Source of the DNA: an uncultured Flavobacteriaceae bacterium
Lineage (GTDB): Bacteria > Bacteroidota > Bacteroidia > Flavobacteriales > Flavobacteriaceae
Direction: 5' to 3'
Assembly: GCA_947500385.1 (NCBI GenBank)
Contig: CANMSA010000002.1
Span: 186,001 to 250,000, forward strand
Length of the DNA: 64,000 bases
The notes under the pieces are model-generated. The model saw nothing but the letters and a program-made list of their open reading frames with translations. It did not search any database and was not told where the DNA came from. Below are positions 53,851-63,643 of the stretch, piece after piece; within the stretch, counting starts at the first letter, position 1; every line of letters begins with the position of its first letter. The position numbers and the translations under genes are program-made.

Positions 53851-55092
53851 TTAATGGTTAAAATCGCTGTTTAAATTCAAGATGGCCTGTAACAGCACAT
53901 TGGTCCCATTTACGGCATCCTCCTTGGTAATCGACTCACTTTCGTTATGGCTTATGCCGTCTTTACAGGGAATAAAAATCATACTGGTCGGCATTATTTT
54001 AGAAAGGTACACCGCATCATGACCCGCGCCGCTGACCATTTCCAAAGAGGGGACTTCCAAGGTTTTTACGGCGGCGCGCACTGCATTGATACAATGGGTA
54101 CTGAATTGAACCGGAGGGGAATGCCATACCTCCTCCAAAGCAACTGAAATACCATCGGTTTCATGTGCCTGTGAGGTGATGATTTGCAGTTGATTGTGCA
54201 TCTTTTCAAGGATCTCCGGGTCTGGGTGGCGAACATCTACGGTTACGATTACCTTGCTAGGGACGGTATTCCGAACCCCCGGTACGGCATTGATATCACC
54301 TATCGTGACCCGGGTATCATTGCCAAAAATTGTTACTAGTTCATAAACCTCTTGTAGCAGGCCGATTGCCTTTTGAACTGGATCTTTCCGCAGTTCCATC
54401 GGACAGGGACCGGCATGGGTCTCTACCCCCGTAACGATTAAATCATACCAACGTATGCCTTGCACTCCTGTAACGACGCCTACCGATTTCTGCGCTGCTT
54501 CCAGAATAGGTCCTTGTTCTATATGCAATTCGAAGGAGGCGAAGTAAGTGTTTTTGGCTATTGGTTCTTGGCCTTTATAGCCGATTCTCTCTAGTTCTTG
54601 CTCGACTGTTTTCCCTTCCTTGTCGGTTCTTCCATAGGCATATGCGAGGTCGAACACACCGGCAAACACGCCTGAGGAAAGCATTGCGGGGGCAAAACGG
54701 GCACCTTCCTCATTTGTCCATGAGACCAGCTCAATAGGGAATTGAGTCGTAATTTCATGGTCATTCAGGGTTTGGAAAATTTCCAAACCGGCCAACACCC
54801 CATAGGCGCCGTCATATTTACCTCCCGTAGGTTGGCTATCTAAATGGCTTCCAATTAACAGCGGTGGTAAATGCTCTTGAACACCTGCTCGCCGCGCAAA
54901 AATATTGCCCAATAGATCCACCCGTATCGTGCAACCAATTGCTTCACACCATTCTATGAAAAGATCCCTCCCTTTTTTATCCTCGTCCGTTAATGCTACG
55001 CGGCATACACCTCCTTTTTGGGTAGCACCTATTTGGGCCATGGTATGAATTCGGTCCCATAAGCGATTTTCATTAATACGAAGAAGTTTCAT
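53851..55092 (-). CDS. M20-family amidase (hydantoinase/carbamoylase type)
   Basis: A 413-residue metal-dependent hydrolase of the N-carbamoyl-amino-acid hydrolase/allantoate amidohydrolase family. Metal and catalytic residues are visible: His83 (GSHLDSQ), Asp94 (GKYDGAYG), the Glu pair in WTNEEGARF, His in ELHIEQGP, and His in ISHNESE; the dimer-contact His is in GVETHAGPCP. Such enzymes remove a carbamoyl group as CO2 plus ammonia. In this locus N-carbamoylputrescine or beta-ureido acids are the likely substrates; allantoate is less likely with no other purine genes present. First gene of its operon, divergent from 55339. Confidence 0.9.
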   Translation of the reverse strand: MKLLRINENRLWDRIHTMAQIGATQKGGVCRVALTDEDKKGRDLFIEWCEAIGCTIRVDLLGNIFARRAGVQEHLPPLLIGSHLDSQPTGGKYDGAYGVLAGLEIFQTLNDHEITTQFPIELVSWTNEEGARFAPAMLSSGVFAGVFDLAYAYGRTDKEGKTVEQELERIGYKGQEPIAKNTYFASFELHIEQGPILEAAQKSVGVVTGVQGIRWYDLIVTGVETHAGPCPMELRKDPVQKAIGLLQEVYELVTIFGNDTRVTIGDINAVPGVRNTVPSKVIVTVDVRHPDPEILEKMHNQLQIITSQAHETDGISVALEEVWHSPPVQFSTHCINAVRAAVKTLEVPSLEMVSGAGHDAVYLSKIMPTSMIFIPCKDGISHNESESITKEDAVNGTNVLLQAILNLNSDFNH

Positions 55093-55182
55093 AAATATGG
55101 TTGGTCTTTAGATGGAGCCTTGAAAACCCCTCAAACGAGTTTTTGCCAAAAAAGGAATACTTAGAATTTTTCAAAATAAATG

Positions 55183-55193
55183 GCAATAATTGC
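55183..55193. promoter_or_regulatory. Short palindrome in the divergent promoter region
   Basis: GCAATAATTGC is a perfect 11-bp palindrome between the two divergent catabolic operons, followed by TGCAATATTT and, at about 55245-55260, a related ATGCAATTGAAATATTT. The AT-rich, phased repeats suit Lrp-type binding, but no consensus was established. Confidence 0.35.
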
Positions 55194-55338
55194 AATATTT
55201 TGTAAATCTACCAAAGAATATTAAATTATTTTTGAAATGTGACATGCAATTGAAATATTTTTGATTTAATTCGTACATTGAAAAATCTTCCGTAATCAAT
55301 CACATTTCACAGGAACAAGGCAAGCAGCATATAGCATC

Positions 55339-56745
55339 ATGAGTTTAAATTCATCTACCGATACTGACAAGAAAACCGAGCTTTGGCGCAAGGACAAAGA
55401 TCACTTTTTTCATCCCTATACCGATTTCAGCAAATTTGATTCCCAAGGGTCTACCATTTATTCCAGCGGAAAAGATCATTTCATTTATGATGAGGATGGT
55501 ACCCGGTATTTGGACGGTATCGCGGGCCTATGGTGCGTAAACATCGGTCATGGAAACAAAGAGATGGCCGACCATATAGCAGAGCAGGCGGCAAAACTGG
55601 CCTACTACAACACTTTTGGAGGTGCCTCTTCCCCTCCGGCCGCCCGGTTGGCGGAGAAACTAGCGGCAATAGCACCGGCTACATTGAACAAGACCTTTTT
55701 TGGCACTGGAGGGTCCATGGCCAATGATACGGCCATTAAGATTGCCCACTACTACTTTAACCAGCTTGGAAAAACAACCAAAAAGAAAATCATCTCGCGA
55801 AACCTAGGGTACCATGGCAGTACCTACTTAGCACATGCCCTTACCGGGATTGAATCGACCCATATTGGTTTTGACTTGCCCATAGAGGGACTTATACATC
55901 ATGTGTCGGCGCCCTACCCCTACAGGAAACCACCAGCTGCGGAAGGGATTGATTTTTGTGATTTTCTAGTGAATGAGCTTGAGCGGACGATCCTGGAGCT
56001 GGGTGCCGAAAATGTTGCTGCTTTCATTGCCGAACCCATTATGGGTGCCGGGGGAGTGATTGTTCCACCGGAATTGTATAACAAACGAACTTGGGAGCTC
56101 TGCAAGAAGTATGAGGTGCTTTATATCGCAGATGAGGTAGTTACCGCTTTTGGTAGGCTGGGACATATGATCGCTTCCGAGGCGGTCTTTGGTGTTGTTC
56201 CGGATATCCTGGTGCTCGCCAAGGGAATCTCTTCGGGATATGTTCCCTTGGGCGCAACGATGATATCGGATACTATCTACGAGGTAATCAGCGCCCCAAA
56301 AGATGCAAATCCCTATTTTACGCACGGTTTTACATATTCAGGGCATGCATTGTCATGTGCAGTGGGCCTTAAAAATATTGAAATCATGGAACGGGAAGGT
56401 TTTTGCCAACATGTGCGGGAACACGGCCCCTATTTTGAGGAGCGTTTGCGGGTTTTAGAAAAATATCCCATCGTGGCGGAAGTTCGAGGAAGCCATTTTA
56501 TGTTGGGAATCGAATTCGTAGTCGACAAAAAAACGAAAACCGCCTTTGACCCGGATGTTTTTGACGTTACGGATCGCATTTTTAAACATTGTAAAAACCT
56601 AGGTGCAATTGTGCGCCCCGTAGGACCGGTCGTGGTATTGTCGCCCCCGTTGACCTTCGACCGGGAAGCCATTGATTTACTCGTGGAAATTCTTAGCAGG
56701 GCCATAGAGCAGGTACTTCTCGAACTAAAAGAAATGGGCATATGA
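55339..56745 (+). CDS. Class III aminotransferase, omega-amine/putrescine-pyruvate type
   Basis: A 468-residue PLP enzyme. Motifs: LDGIAGLWCVNIGHGNKEM, FGTGGSMANDTAIKIA, LGYHGST, the aspartate in LYIADEVVTAFGRLGHM and Schiff-base Lys in LAKGISSGYVPLGA. The length and the GLWC motif match omega-amino-acid or putrescine (SpuC-like) pyruvate transaminases. It would turn putrescine into 4-aminobutyraldehyde, feeding the divergently encoded aldehyde dehydrogenase. Its TGA overlaps the next ATG by 4 bp (ATGA), so the two are translationally coupled. Confidence 0.91.
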   Translation: MSLNSSTDTDKKTELWRKDKDHFFHPYTDFSKFDSQGSTIYSSGKDHFIYDEDGTRYLDGIAGLWCVNIGHGNKEMADHIAEQAAKLAYYNTFGGASSPPAARLAEKLAAIAPATLNKTFFGTGGSMANDTAIKIAHYYFNQLGKTTKKKIISRNLGYHGSTYLAHALTGIESTHIGFDLPIEGLIHHVSAPYPYRKPPAAEGIDFCDFLVNELERTILELGAENVAAFIAEPIMGAGGVIVPPELYNKRTWELCKKYEVLYIADEVVTAFGRLGHMIASEAVFGVVPDILVLAKGISSGYVPLGATMISDTIYEVISAPKDANPYFTHGFTYSGHALSCAVGLKNIEIMEREGFCQHVREHGPYFEERLRVLEKYPIVAEVRGSHFMLGIEFVVDKKTKTAFDPDVFDVTDRIFKHCKNLGAIVRPVGPVVVLSPPLTFDREAIDLLVEILSRAIEQVLLELKEMGI

Positions 56746-58076
56746 GCGATCAGGGGCATAGGTGGTATCCTCAACGTATTGCTTTGTTGTTACTTCTACT
56801 AAGTATCAGTTGCGAGGATTCCCAAAAAGCGGTTAAAGAGGAACAACCAACAAATAAAATGGATTCTGTCGCAGTATGGCAACAACCTGCGGAATATGAA
56901 GCACAAGAAGCACTTTGGTTGATATGGAACCCGTTTGACCATAAAGAAGGGGCATCCAATGCGGCGGTGGTGAAAGAGCTGGTAACGACCGTCTCAAAAT
57001 ATCAAAAAGTGGTGCTTGCCGTAGCCGATTCTTCGGCCTATAAAGATGCGATGGCGCAGCTGCCCCAAACCTTGATGGACGCTTCCAATGTGCAGGTTGT
57101 CACTATCCCATCCGTACAGTTCTGGGCACGTGACATGGGGCCTTCTTTTGTAAGGCTCAAGAACGGGGAATTGGCGGTGGCCGATTTCAATTTTAATTCC
57201 TGGGGATATGCGCCGGTCGATGACCCGGACAATCAAATAGAAGAAGCTTTTGATAGATTGGCCGCCAAGCACTTGAAAATGCCCGTGGTCAGTTCAAAAA
57301 TGATCAGCGAAGGCGGTAATAGGGAAGTGAATACCAATGGCGTATTGTTGACAGTAGAGACCGTGGAAAAAGGAAGGAACCCTTCCATGAGCAGAGCGGA
57401 AATGGAAGCGGAGTATGCAAGAATGCTAGGCGTACAAAAAACCATTTGGTTAAAGGAAGGTCTAAAGGAAGACGAACACACTTTTTTGGGGCCTTTGGAA
57501 ACGGGGGAAGATTTTAAGGCCTATACCGTGGTAACCACGAACGGACACGTTGACGAGTTTGCCCGTTTTGTGAACGACTCAACCATTCTTTTGGCGGCCG
57601 TTGATAGTGTACAACTGCATTCGGGTGACCCCATAGCCTTGGAAAATCACCGACGGTTAGAAGAAAACTTCGAAATCTTAAAAGAAGCGACCAATACCGA
57701 TGGTACCCGCTTCCATATTGTTCGATTCCCAATGCCAGATCCCATTTATAGCACTATGGGACCGGGAGATGAGGTATATGAATACATCAAGACCTTGGAT
57801 TATAGTGAGGCTGCTAGCAACTTTCCCAAGGGAGAAGAAATCCGGGTCATCGCGGCGGCAAGCTATCTGAATTTTATTATAACCAATAAGCTGATCATGG
57901 GACAGAAATATTGTACAACAGACTGTTCCGAACGGGCCCGGGAATTGGATCGCAAGGCGGAAAGTACCTTAAAAAGGTTGTTTCCAAAAAAGGAGGTAGT
58001 TATGATCGATGCCTTGGCTGTTAACTTGGGTGGCGGTGGCGTACACTGTATCTCAATGCACCAACCCAAGAAATAA
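56742..58076 (+). CDS. Exported agmatine deiminase family protein
   Basis: A 444-residue protein of the guanidine-modifying (agmatine deiminase/Porphyromonas-type peptidylarginine deiminase) family. Residues 1-24 form a hydrophobic leader ending LSISC, an imperfect lipobox, so it is probably a periplasmic lipoprotein. Active-site signatures are intact: RDMGPSF, ADFNFNSWG, SEGGNREVN, NGHVDEFARF, and the catalytic Cys436 in LGGGGVHCIS. It hydrolyses agmatine (or a related guanidine) to the carbamoyl product plus ammonia. Overlaps both neighbours (ATGA before, TAATG after). Cytoplasmic agmatine deiminases lack a leader, so location is the odd point. Confidence 0.88.
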   Translation: MSDQGHRWYPQRIALLLLLLSISCEDSQKAVKEEQPTNKMDSVAVWQQPAEYEAQEALWLIWNPFDHKEGASNAAVVKELVTTVSKYQKVVLAVADSSAYKDAMAQLPQTLMDASNVQVVTIPSVQFWARDMGPSFVRLKNGELAVADFNFNSWGYAPVDDPDNQIEEAFDRLAAKHLKMPVVSSKMISEGGNREVNTNGVLLTVETVEKGRNPSMSRAEMEAEYARMLGVQKTIWLKEGLKEDEHTFLGPLETGEDFKAYTVVTTNGHVDEFARFVNDSTILLAAVDSVQLHSGDPIALENHRRLEENFEILKEATNTDGTRFHIVRFPMPDPIYSTMGPGDEVYEYIKTLDYSEAASNFPKGEEIRVIAAASYLNFIITNKLIMGQKYCTTDCSERARELDRKAESTLKRLFPKKEVVMIDALAVNLGGGGVHCISMHQPKK

Positions 58077-59398
58077 TGAATAATTACCGTCTACGTTTGG
58101 GGTTTGCATTGGCAATACTTGCATATTTTACGACCATTTTTTTGGGATGTAGACAACAGGGGATAAAATCACTGGAATCCTCAGAACCAAATAGCAAAGG
58201 GAATGCTCTTGACAAGCAGCTGAAAAAGGTCGTTGACGAGTTCGGTCTTGTGGGGATGTCGGTTGCGCTGATCCATGAGGGAGCTGTTGGCTGGCAAGGG
58301 CATTATGGGAAGGCCAATGTTGGGAAGGGTACCAAGATAGATGGGAATACCAAGTACCGCATTGCCTCTATTTCCAAAACAATTACGGCCCTAGCGGTCA
58401 TGCAATTGCAAGAACAAGGGAAACTGAACTTAGATACCGATATCGGCACCTATTTAGGGTGGAAGGTAAGAAACCCTAATTATCCTGATACCCCTATTAC
58501 CTTGCGGCAGTTGATGAGCCATACCAGTAGCCTACGCGATGGCGGCGGATATTTTGATTTTTCAAGGGAAATGGTTGCCGGGGAACTTTCGATTAAAGAA
58601 TTGTTTTTACCCGAAGGTGCTTATTTTACGGAAGATTTGTTTGCAGATCATCCGCCGGGAGCCTTCTTTACCTATACCAATTGTAGTTGGGGGCTGGTCG
58701 CCTCGATCATCGAGAAGGTAAGCGGATCGTATTTCGATGTGTATTGTCAGAAATACATTTTTGACCCAATGAAGTTGACCGCCACTTTTAATGTAACACA
58801 ATTGCAAAGTACCAAAGAATTGGCAGCATTGTATAGATTTGAAGCGGATGAGTGGAAAGCACAGGTAGATGACTATGGAGATGGAGAACGGGTCGAACGT
58901 CGCTTTAGTTCCTATGTGGTAGGTCAAAATGGATTGCTGTTCGGTCCGCAAGGCAGTCTTCGTGCTTCCACCAAGGATTTGATAGCTTTTGCACAACTGT
59001 TCTTTAACCATGGAACATACAAAGGGGTGCGCATTTTGAGTCGGGAAAGTATCAAAACAATGCAAACCCCCCAATGGATATTTGATGAAAAAAACGGAGA
59101 TACATGGGAAAGTTTTTTTAATGCATATGGGCTAGGGGTGCATTGTATTTTGAACAAGCCGAACGGAGATGTTATTTTTCCTGATCGAAAAATGATCGGC
59201 CATCCGGGGATTGCCTACGGGCTTTTAAGCGACCTCTATTTTGACCCACTGACCAAAACAGGGATTGTTTTTATTACGAACGGAAGCAAGCAACCCTATA
59301 CCTATGGAAAAGAAACCTCGTTTTATGGGGTAGAAGAAGCCGTTTTTAAAAAGGCATACCCATTTCTTGTTCATTTGGAATCTGAAAATAAGAAGTAA
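58076..59398 (+). CDS. Lipoprotein serine hydrolase of the beta-lactamase/DD-peptidase family
   Basis: A 440-residue protein with hydrophobic leader ending FLGC (imperfect lipobox) and a class C beta-lactamase-like domain: IASISKTITAL (S-x-x-K nucleophile), YTNCSWG (Y-x-N) and HPGIAYG near the C-terminus. Known relatives hydrolyse D-amino-acid peptides, esters or beta-lactams. Its start overlaps the deiminase stop, and the transporter gene starts 2 bp after its end, so it is a true part of this operon. It may release the amine or amino acid from a larger imported molecule in the periplasm. Confidence 0.87.
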   Translation: MNNYRLRLGFALAILAYFTTIFLGCRQQGIKSLESSEPNSKGNALDKQLKKVVDEFGLVGMSVALIHEGAVGWQGHYGKANVGKGTKIDGNTKYRIASISKTITALAVMQLQEQGKLNLDTDIGTYLGWKVRNPNYPDTPITLRQLMSHTSSLRDGGGYFDFSREMVAGELSIKELFLPEGAYFTEDLFADHPPGAFFTYTNCSWGLVASIIEKVSGSYFDVYCQKYIFDPMKLTATFNVTQLQSTKELAALYRFEADEWKAQVDDYGDGERVERRFSSYVVGQNGLLFGPQGSLRASTKDLIAFAQLFFNHGTYKGVRILSRESIKTMQTPQWIFDEKNGDTWESFFNAYGLGVHCILNKPNGDVIFPDRKMIGHPGIAYGLLSDLYFDPLTKTGIVFITNGSKQPYTYGKETSFYGVEEAVFKKAYPFLVHLESENKK

Positions 59399-59400
59399 CA

Positions 59401-60756
59401 ATGCAAGAGTACGGTGTAATAAGTTTGGTACCCACTTTGATCGTGGTGTTATTAGCGCTCTTTACCAAAAGAACCTTTGAGGCCCTTTTGGGAGGCAGCC
59501 TTGTAGGATTTCTTATTTTATCCCCGCTTGACTTTTTTACCAGTTTTACGAACACTTTGCTAGAAGTATTGCAAGATGCTACCATCGCCTGGATCGTATT
59601 GGTGTGCGGTCTCTTTGGTTCCTTGGTACATTTATTAACTTCCTCAGGAGGTACCAAGGCCTTTTCTGACTACCTCTTGCGTTATGTAAAGGGAAGAAGA
59701 AGTGCGCTGTTGGTTACTTGGGCGATGGGGTTGTTGATTTTTATTGACGATTATTTAAATGCCCTTACGGTAGGGGCATCAATGAAAAAAGTCACCGATA
59801 AATTCAAGGTACCAAGGGAAATGCTTGCTTACATTGTCGACTCTACAGCTGCCCCCATCTGTGTGTTGATACCCTTATCTACGTGGGCCATTTACGTGGC
59901 AGGACTTTTAGAGAGTGAAGGTGTTGCGGCCTCGGGTGAGGGCATGATCGCTTATATACAAGCGATTCCCTTTATCTTATATGGGTGGATTGCCGCCATC
60001 ATGGTGCCTTTTGTAGCCTTGGGATGGATTCCCGCCTTGGGTGCGATGAAAAAAGCGGAGAAACGTGCAAAAATGGGAATATTGATTCCCCCAAACTCAG
60101 TTTCTATCGCGATGAATGCCCCGGAGGTTACAAACGAACACCCAAAGATGAAGCATTTTGCGCTCCCGATCATCGTTTTGATCGCTGCAACGATCTTCTT
60201 TGAAATCGATGCCTTAAAGGGAATCATCTTCGCATTGGTATTTACGGTTGTGTACTATGCGATCGCGAAAGTCAGTAGTTTTATTGATTCAATGGAGGGC
60301 GTTTTTTCAGGCTTTAAAAGTATGATCTATGCCCTGGCCATCGTCGTAATGTCATTTGTGTTGAAAGATGTGAACGATTCCTTGGGGCTGACCACCTATA
60401 TTGTAGAATCGGTATCACCGATTTTAAGCAAAGAACTATTGCCTGCAGTAGCCTTCGTTTCCCTGGCATTGGTTACTTTTTCTACGGGGTCTTTTTGGGG
60501 GGTGTACGCCATTTCACTGCCTATTATGATACCCCTTTCCGAAAGTATGGGTGTGAATACTTTTTTGGCCGTCGGTGCCGTCATAAGTGCAGGCGCATTT
60601 GGTTCCCATGCCTGTTTTTATGGGGATTCTACAGTACTGAGTGCTAGTGCCACGGGCTGCAATAATATTTCACATGCCCTTACACAGTTACCCTATACCT
60701 TGGCGTGTGGTGCACTGAGTGCCATCTTTTATTTGGTACTGGGCTATATGTTATAG
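59401..60756 (+). CDS. NhaC-family Na+-coupled antiporter/transporter
   Basis: A 451-residue integral membrane protein with about eleven helices and the conserved NhaC-type segments FIDDYLNALTVGASMKKVTD (core DDYLNALTVG), DSTAAPICVLIPLSTWAIY, and FGSHACFYGDSTVLSASATGC. Family members swap Na+ for H+ or for organic acids and amines (for example malate/lactate). Placed 2 bp after the serine hydrolase gene at the end of the agmatine-deiminase operon, it more likely moves the pathway substrate or product than serves pH balance. Which direction it runs is unknown. Confidence 0.9.
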   Translation: MQEYGVISLVPTLIVVLLALFTKRTFEALLGGSLVGFLILSPLDFFTSFTNTLLEVLQDATIAWIVLVCGLFGSLVHLLTSSGGTKAFSDYLLRYVKGRRSALLVTWAMGLLIFIDDYLNALTVGASMKKVTDKFKVPREMLAYIVDSTAAPICVLIPLSTWAIYVAGLLESEGVAASGEGMIAYIQAIPFILYGWIAAIMVPFVALGWIPALGAMKKAEKRAKMGILIPPNSVSIAMNAPEVTNEHPKMKHFALPIIVLIAATIFFEIDALKGIIFALVFTVVYYAIAKVSSFIDSMEGVFSGFKSMIYALAIVVMSFVLKDVNDSLGLTTYIVESVSPILSKELLPAVAFVSLALVTFSTGSFWGVYAISLPIMIPLSESMGVNTFLAVGAVISAGAFGSHACFYGDSTVLSASATGCNNISHALTQLPYTLACGALSAIFYLVLGYML

Positions 60757-60872
60757 ATTCTACTTACATCAGGATTGTATCAAAGGCTTCCAATCCTGTT
60801 TTGTTTAAAAGTGGTTTGGGTCAATGCCCATTTTTGCCTACATTATCAGTGGTTCATAAAGTTCCTTTTGCC

Positions 60873-61592
60873 ATGAAAAAGATAATCTTGCCCGTTTTGT
60901 TTTTGATCTTGATCACACCCTGTTCCCCATGCATTGGGCAGAAAACTAGTACTTCGGAAGGGTATACCTTCAAACAGGGCGACCCCTCGGGAATCGGAAA
61001 ATGGTATATGGGTCGGGAAATTGCGCTTGTTATGGGCTTTCAAGGCATGCGTTGGTTGGAAAGGGGCGAACGCGAAAAAGAAGAGAACACCTCTAAGCTG
61101 CTTCGTAATATGGAAATCAAAGCAACCGATACCATTGCCGATATTGGTGCGGGATCGGGCTACCATGTATTCAAGATGGCTAAAATGGCGACGGAAGGCG
61201 CGGTATATGCAGTAGATATTCAGGAAGAGATGTTGGCGGCCCTCCGAAAAAAAAAGATAGCCCGGAATGTACTGAACGTAAAGGTGGTAAAAGGAGAAGA
61301 GCAAAAAATAGGTCTTCCCGAGAATTCAATGGACAAAGTTTTGTTGGTAGATGTATATCATGAGTTTAGTTTTCCTATAGAGATGATGACCGCCATAAAA
61401 AAAGCGTTGCGCGCCGACGGAAAGGTATATTTAATAGAATATAGAGGGGAAGACGCCAGCGTTCCCATTAAACGGTTACATAAAATGACCGAAGCACAGG
61501 CCGTAAAGGAAATGAAAGCGGTCGGTTTGAAGCTAGACCGTAATATTGAGAACCTCCCATGGCAACACTGTATGGTATTTTCGAAAGAGTAG
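60873..61592 (+). CDS. Class I SAM-dependent methyltransferase with N-terminal signal-like segment
   Basis: I place the start at the ATG at 60873, where a hydrophobic leader begins (MKKIILPVLFLILITPCSPC); the longer frame overlaps the transporter gene. The 239-residue protein has the Rossmann methyltransferase core: IADIGAGSGYHVFKMA (SAM motif I), VYAVDIQEEMLAALR, and KVLLVDVYHEF. The segment WYMGREIALVMGFQGMRWLER is typical of a flavobacterial subgroup. The leader suggests export or anchoring although SAM is cytoplasmic. The gene is 116 bp after the transporter and may have its own promoter. Substrate unknown. Confidence 0.85.
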   Translation: MKKIILPVLFLILITPCSPCIGQKTSTSEGYTFKQGDPSGIGKWYMGREIALVMGFQGMRWLERGEREKEENTSKLLRNMEIKATDTIADIGAGSGYHVFKMAKMATEGAVYAVDIQEEMLAALRKKKIARNVLNVKVVKGEEQKIGLPENSMDKVLLVDVYHEFSFPIEMMTAIKKALRADGKVYLIEYRGEDASVPIKRLHKMTEAQAVKEMKAVGLKLDRNIENLPWQHCMVFSKE

Positions 61593-61681
61593 TCGTCACA
61601 GTGTATGTTAAGAAGGTAGGGCATATCGCAAAGTAGCTGAACCCTACAACACAGACGCTTTTAAAAAACTATTTTGTGGAA

Positions 61682-61717
61682 TAAAAATATAAATTAGTTA
61701 AACAATTTATATTTTTA
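61682..61717. promoter_or_regulatory. Perfect 14-bp inverted repeat upstream of the photolyase gene
   Basis: TAAAAATATAAATT at 61682-61695 and AATTTATATTTTTA at 61704-61717 are exact reverse complements separated by AGTTAAAC. The stem is almost pure A/T, so it is a weak terminator but a good dimer-binding shape. It lies 43 bp before the photolyase start. A light- or stress-linked operator is plausible but unproven. Confidence 0.55.
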
Positions 61718-61760
61718 CAAGGAATGATTGTGGTTCTTCGACAGTCTTTACTGAAATAAA

Positions 61761-63212
61761 TTGAATTCGAAACCCCTGAATATCGTATGGTTAAAACGTG
61801 ATCTTCGTTCCCAAGATCAAGTGCCTTTGCACCTTGCCGAGAAGGCAGGGACTCCCTATCGCATCATTTATATTTTTGAGCCAAGTATCATTACCTATCC
61901 CGATACCAGTCTTCGGCACTTACAGTTTATTTTTAATTCGATTGAAGTACTGAACAAACAACTAAAGCAGTACAATAGGCAGGTAGAAATATTGTATGGG
62001 GAAGCTATAGAGGTATTTTCTTTTCTACATCAAAATAACACTATTTCGCAACTCTTCAGTTACCAGGAGAGTGGTACTAAAACCACTTGGTGTCGGGATA
62101 AAGAGATAAAAGTGTTTTGTCGTGAACATGAAATTTCCTGGACAGAATGCCAACGAGATGGTATCATTCGAGGATTAAGAAACAGACATGACTGGAACAA
62201 ACGCTGGCACCAAACCATGCATAGGCCCATCACTAAAAACAAGTATACTTATTCGAACCTGCCTAGGTTTGAACATCCCTATCCATTACCCAAAGAATTG
62301 AGGATACAGTTATCTGTGTATCCCGAACACTACCAGCCGGCCGGTGAAGTAAATGCTTGGCGTTACTTGATGTCTTTCACCAAAAAAAGGGGATTCAATT
62401 ATCACCGACATATCTCTAAACCTACGGAAAGTAGAACGGCCTGTAGCAGATTATCACCCTATTTGGCATGGGGAAATATCAGTATCAAACAAGTGTTTCA
62501 CTTTGTTGGTACACATCCCAATGGCACAACACATGATCGTGCCTTTTCTGGAATGTTGACACGTTTGCACTGGCACTGCCATTTCATTCAAAAATTTGAA
62601 GTAGAATGTACCTATGAAACCCATTGTATCAATAGAGGGTATGAGTTATTGGAACATGACAAGAACAATCGGTTTCTCAGCGCATGGAAGGAAGGAAAAA
62701 CTGGATATCCCCTCCTTGATGCCTGCATGCGCGCCGTGACCCAAACAGGATGGATCAATTTTAGAATGCGCGCAATGTTGGTATCTTTTTTAGCCCTGAA
62801 TCTAGATCAGGATTGGCGCGATGGGGTGTACCATTTGGCAAGGCTTTTCTTGGACTATGAGCCTGGTATCCATTATCCTCAATTTCAGATGCAAGCAGGA
62901 ACTACCGGGGTGAACACGATACGACTTTATAACCCCGTCAAGAATTCGGAGGAACATGACCCAAATGGCACTTTCATCAAAAAATGGGTGCCAGAACTGA
63001 ATAAGGTACCACCGAATTTTATACATGCGCCGTGGATAATGACTCCCATGGAACAAGAGTTTTGTGGGGTAGTCATTGGTGCTGACTATCCTTTACCTAT
63101 CGTAGATTTAAAAACCAGCTCAAAACTGGCAAGAGACAAAATATGGGGGCATAAAAAGCACCCTGCAGTGGTCGCGGAGAAAAACAGGATTTTGGCGACC
63201 CATGTCAACTAA
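61761..63212 (+). CDS. Cryptochrome/DNA photolyase family protein
   Basis: A 483-residue flavoprotein. N-terminal antenna/Rossmann domain (1-130: [19 protein letters not shown]) and C-terminal FAD-binding helical domain with the [17 protein letters not shown]-like core ([20 protein letters not shown] in part), [15 protein letters not shown], and [17 protein letters not shown]. These are the flavin and DNA-contact segments of light-driven pyrimidine-dimer photolyases. The only suitable start is TTG at 61761; a stop lies just upstream. Whether it repairs CPD or (6-4) lesions, or signals as a cryptochrome, cannot be settled here. It stands alone behind a perfect inverted repeat. Confidence 0.9.
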   Translation: MNSKPLNIVWLKRDLRSQDQVPLHLAEKAGTPYRIIYIFEPSIITYPDTSLRHLQFIFNSIEVLNKQLKQYNRQVEILYGEAIEVFSFLHQNNTISQLFSYQESGTKTTWCRDKEIKVFCREHEISWTECQRDGIIRGLRNRHDWNKRWHQTMHRPITKNKYTYSNLPRFEHPYPLPKELRIQLSVYPEHYQPAGEVNAWRYLMSFTKKRGFNYHRHISKPTESRTACSRLSPYLAWGNISIKQVFHFVGTHPNGTTHDRAFSGMLTRLHWHCHFIQKFEVECTYETHCINRGYELLEHDKNNRFLSAWKEGKTGYPLLDACMRAVTQTGWINFRMRAMLVSFLALNLDQDWRDGVYHLARLFLDYEPGIHYPQFQMQAGTTGVNTIRLYNPVKNSEEHDPNGTFIKKWVPELNKVPPNFIHAPWIMTPMEQEFCGVVIGADYPLPIVDLKTSSKLARDKIWGHKKHPAVVAEKNRILATHVN

Positions 63213-63643
63213 AGTGTTGAAGCTTCATTGCAATCATTTTTTTGAATAACACTTCGATTTTTATGCATGGTTGGAAAGCCGTACGCCATAAAACCTTCCA
63301 AATTCTAAGATTGGCCATTTATCGAATCGTACCGGGCCTATTTTCTTCACCTGAAAAATGTTTTTGAAAAACAGCGGAAATTTATCAACATGAAAACGTT
63401 GTAACGAAAGGCTTCAATTATTTGTAAGATTTTTTATAATAATTTACAGAATGCTCAAAAAAGTGGTTGTGCATTTTGCCATGTTTTAAACACCATGTTT
63501 GGTCTTTAAGGGATTGATAGCCTTTTATTTATGAAAATATGAGGCCTTGGGTAACGGACATTTCATTTTCGCAGGTACTTTTTAAGCCTTTTGAACTTCT
63601 TTGAACATTAACCACCCTTTTTCAGGGATTAAAATTTAAAAAA
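63213..63643. other. Intergenic region upstream of the alpha-amylase gene
   Basis: No gene seen. CCATGTTT occurs twice (63479-63486 and 63493-63500), 14 bp apart, around a small palindrome TGTTTTAAACA (63482-63492). This could be an operator for the amylase gene, but support is weak. Confidence 0.35.

Noticed and set aside
60705-60872. Extended N-terminus for the methyltransferase
   Set aside because: It overlaps the transporter gene and would bury the hydrophobic leader in the middle of the protein.
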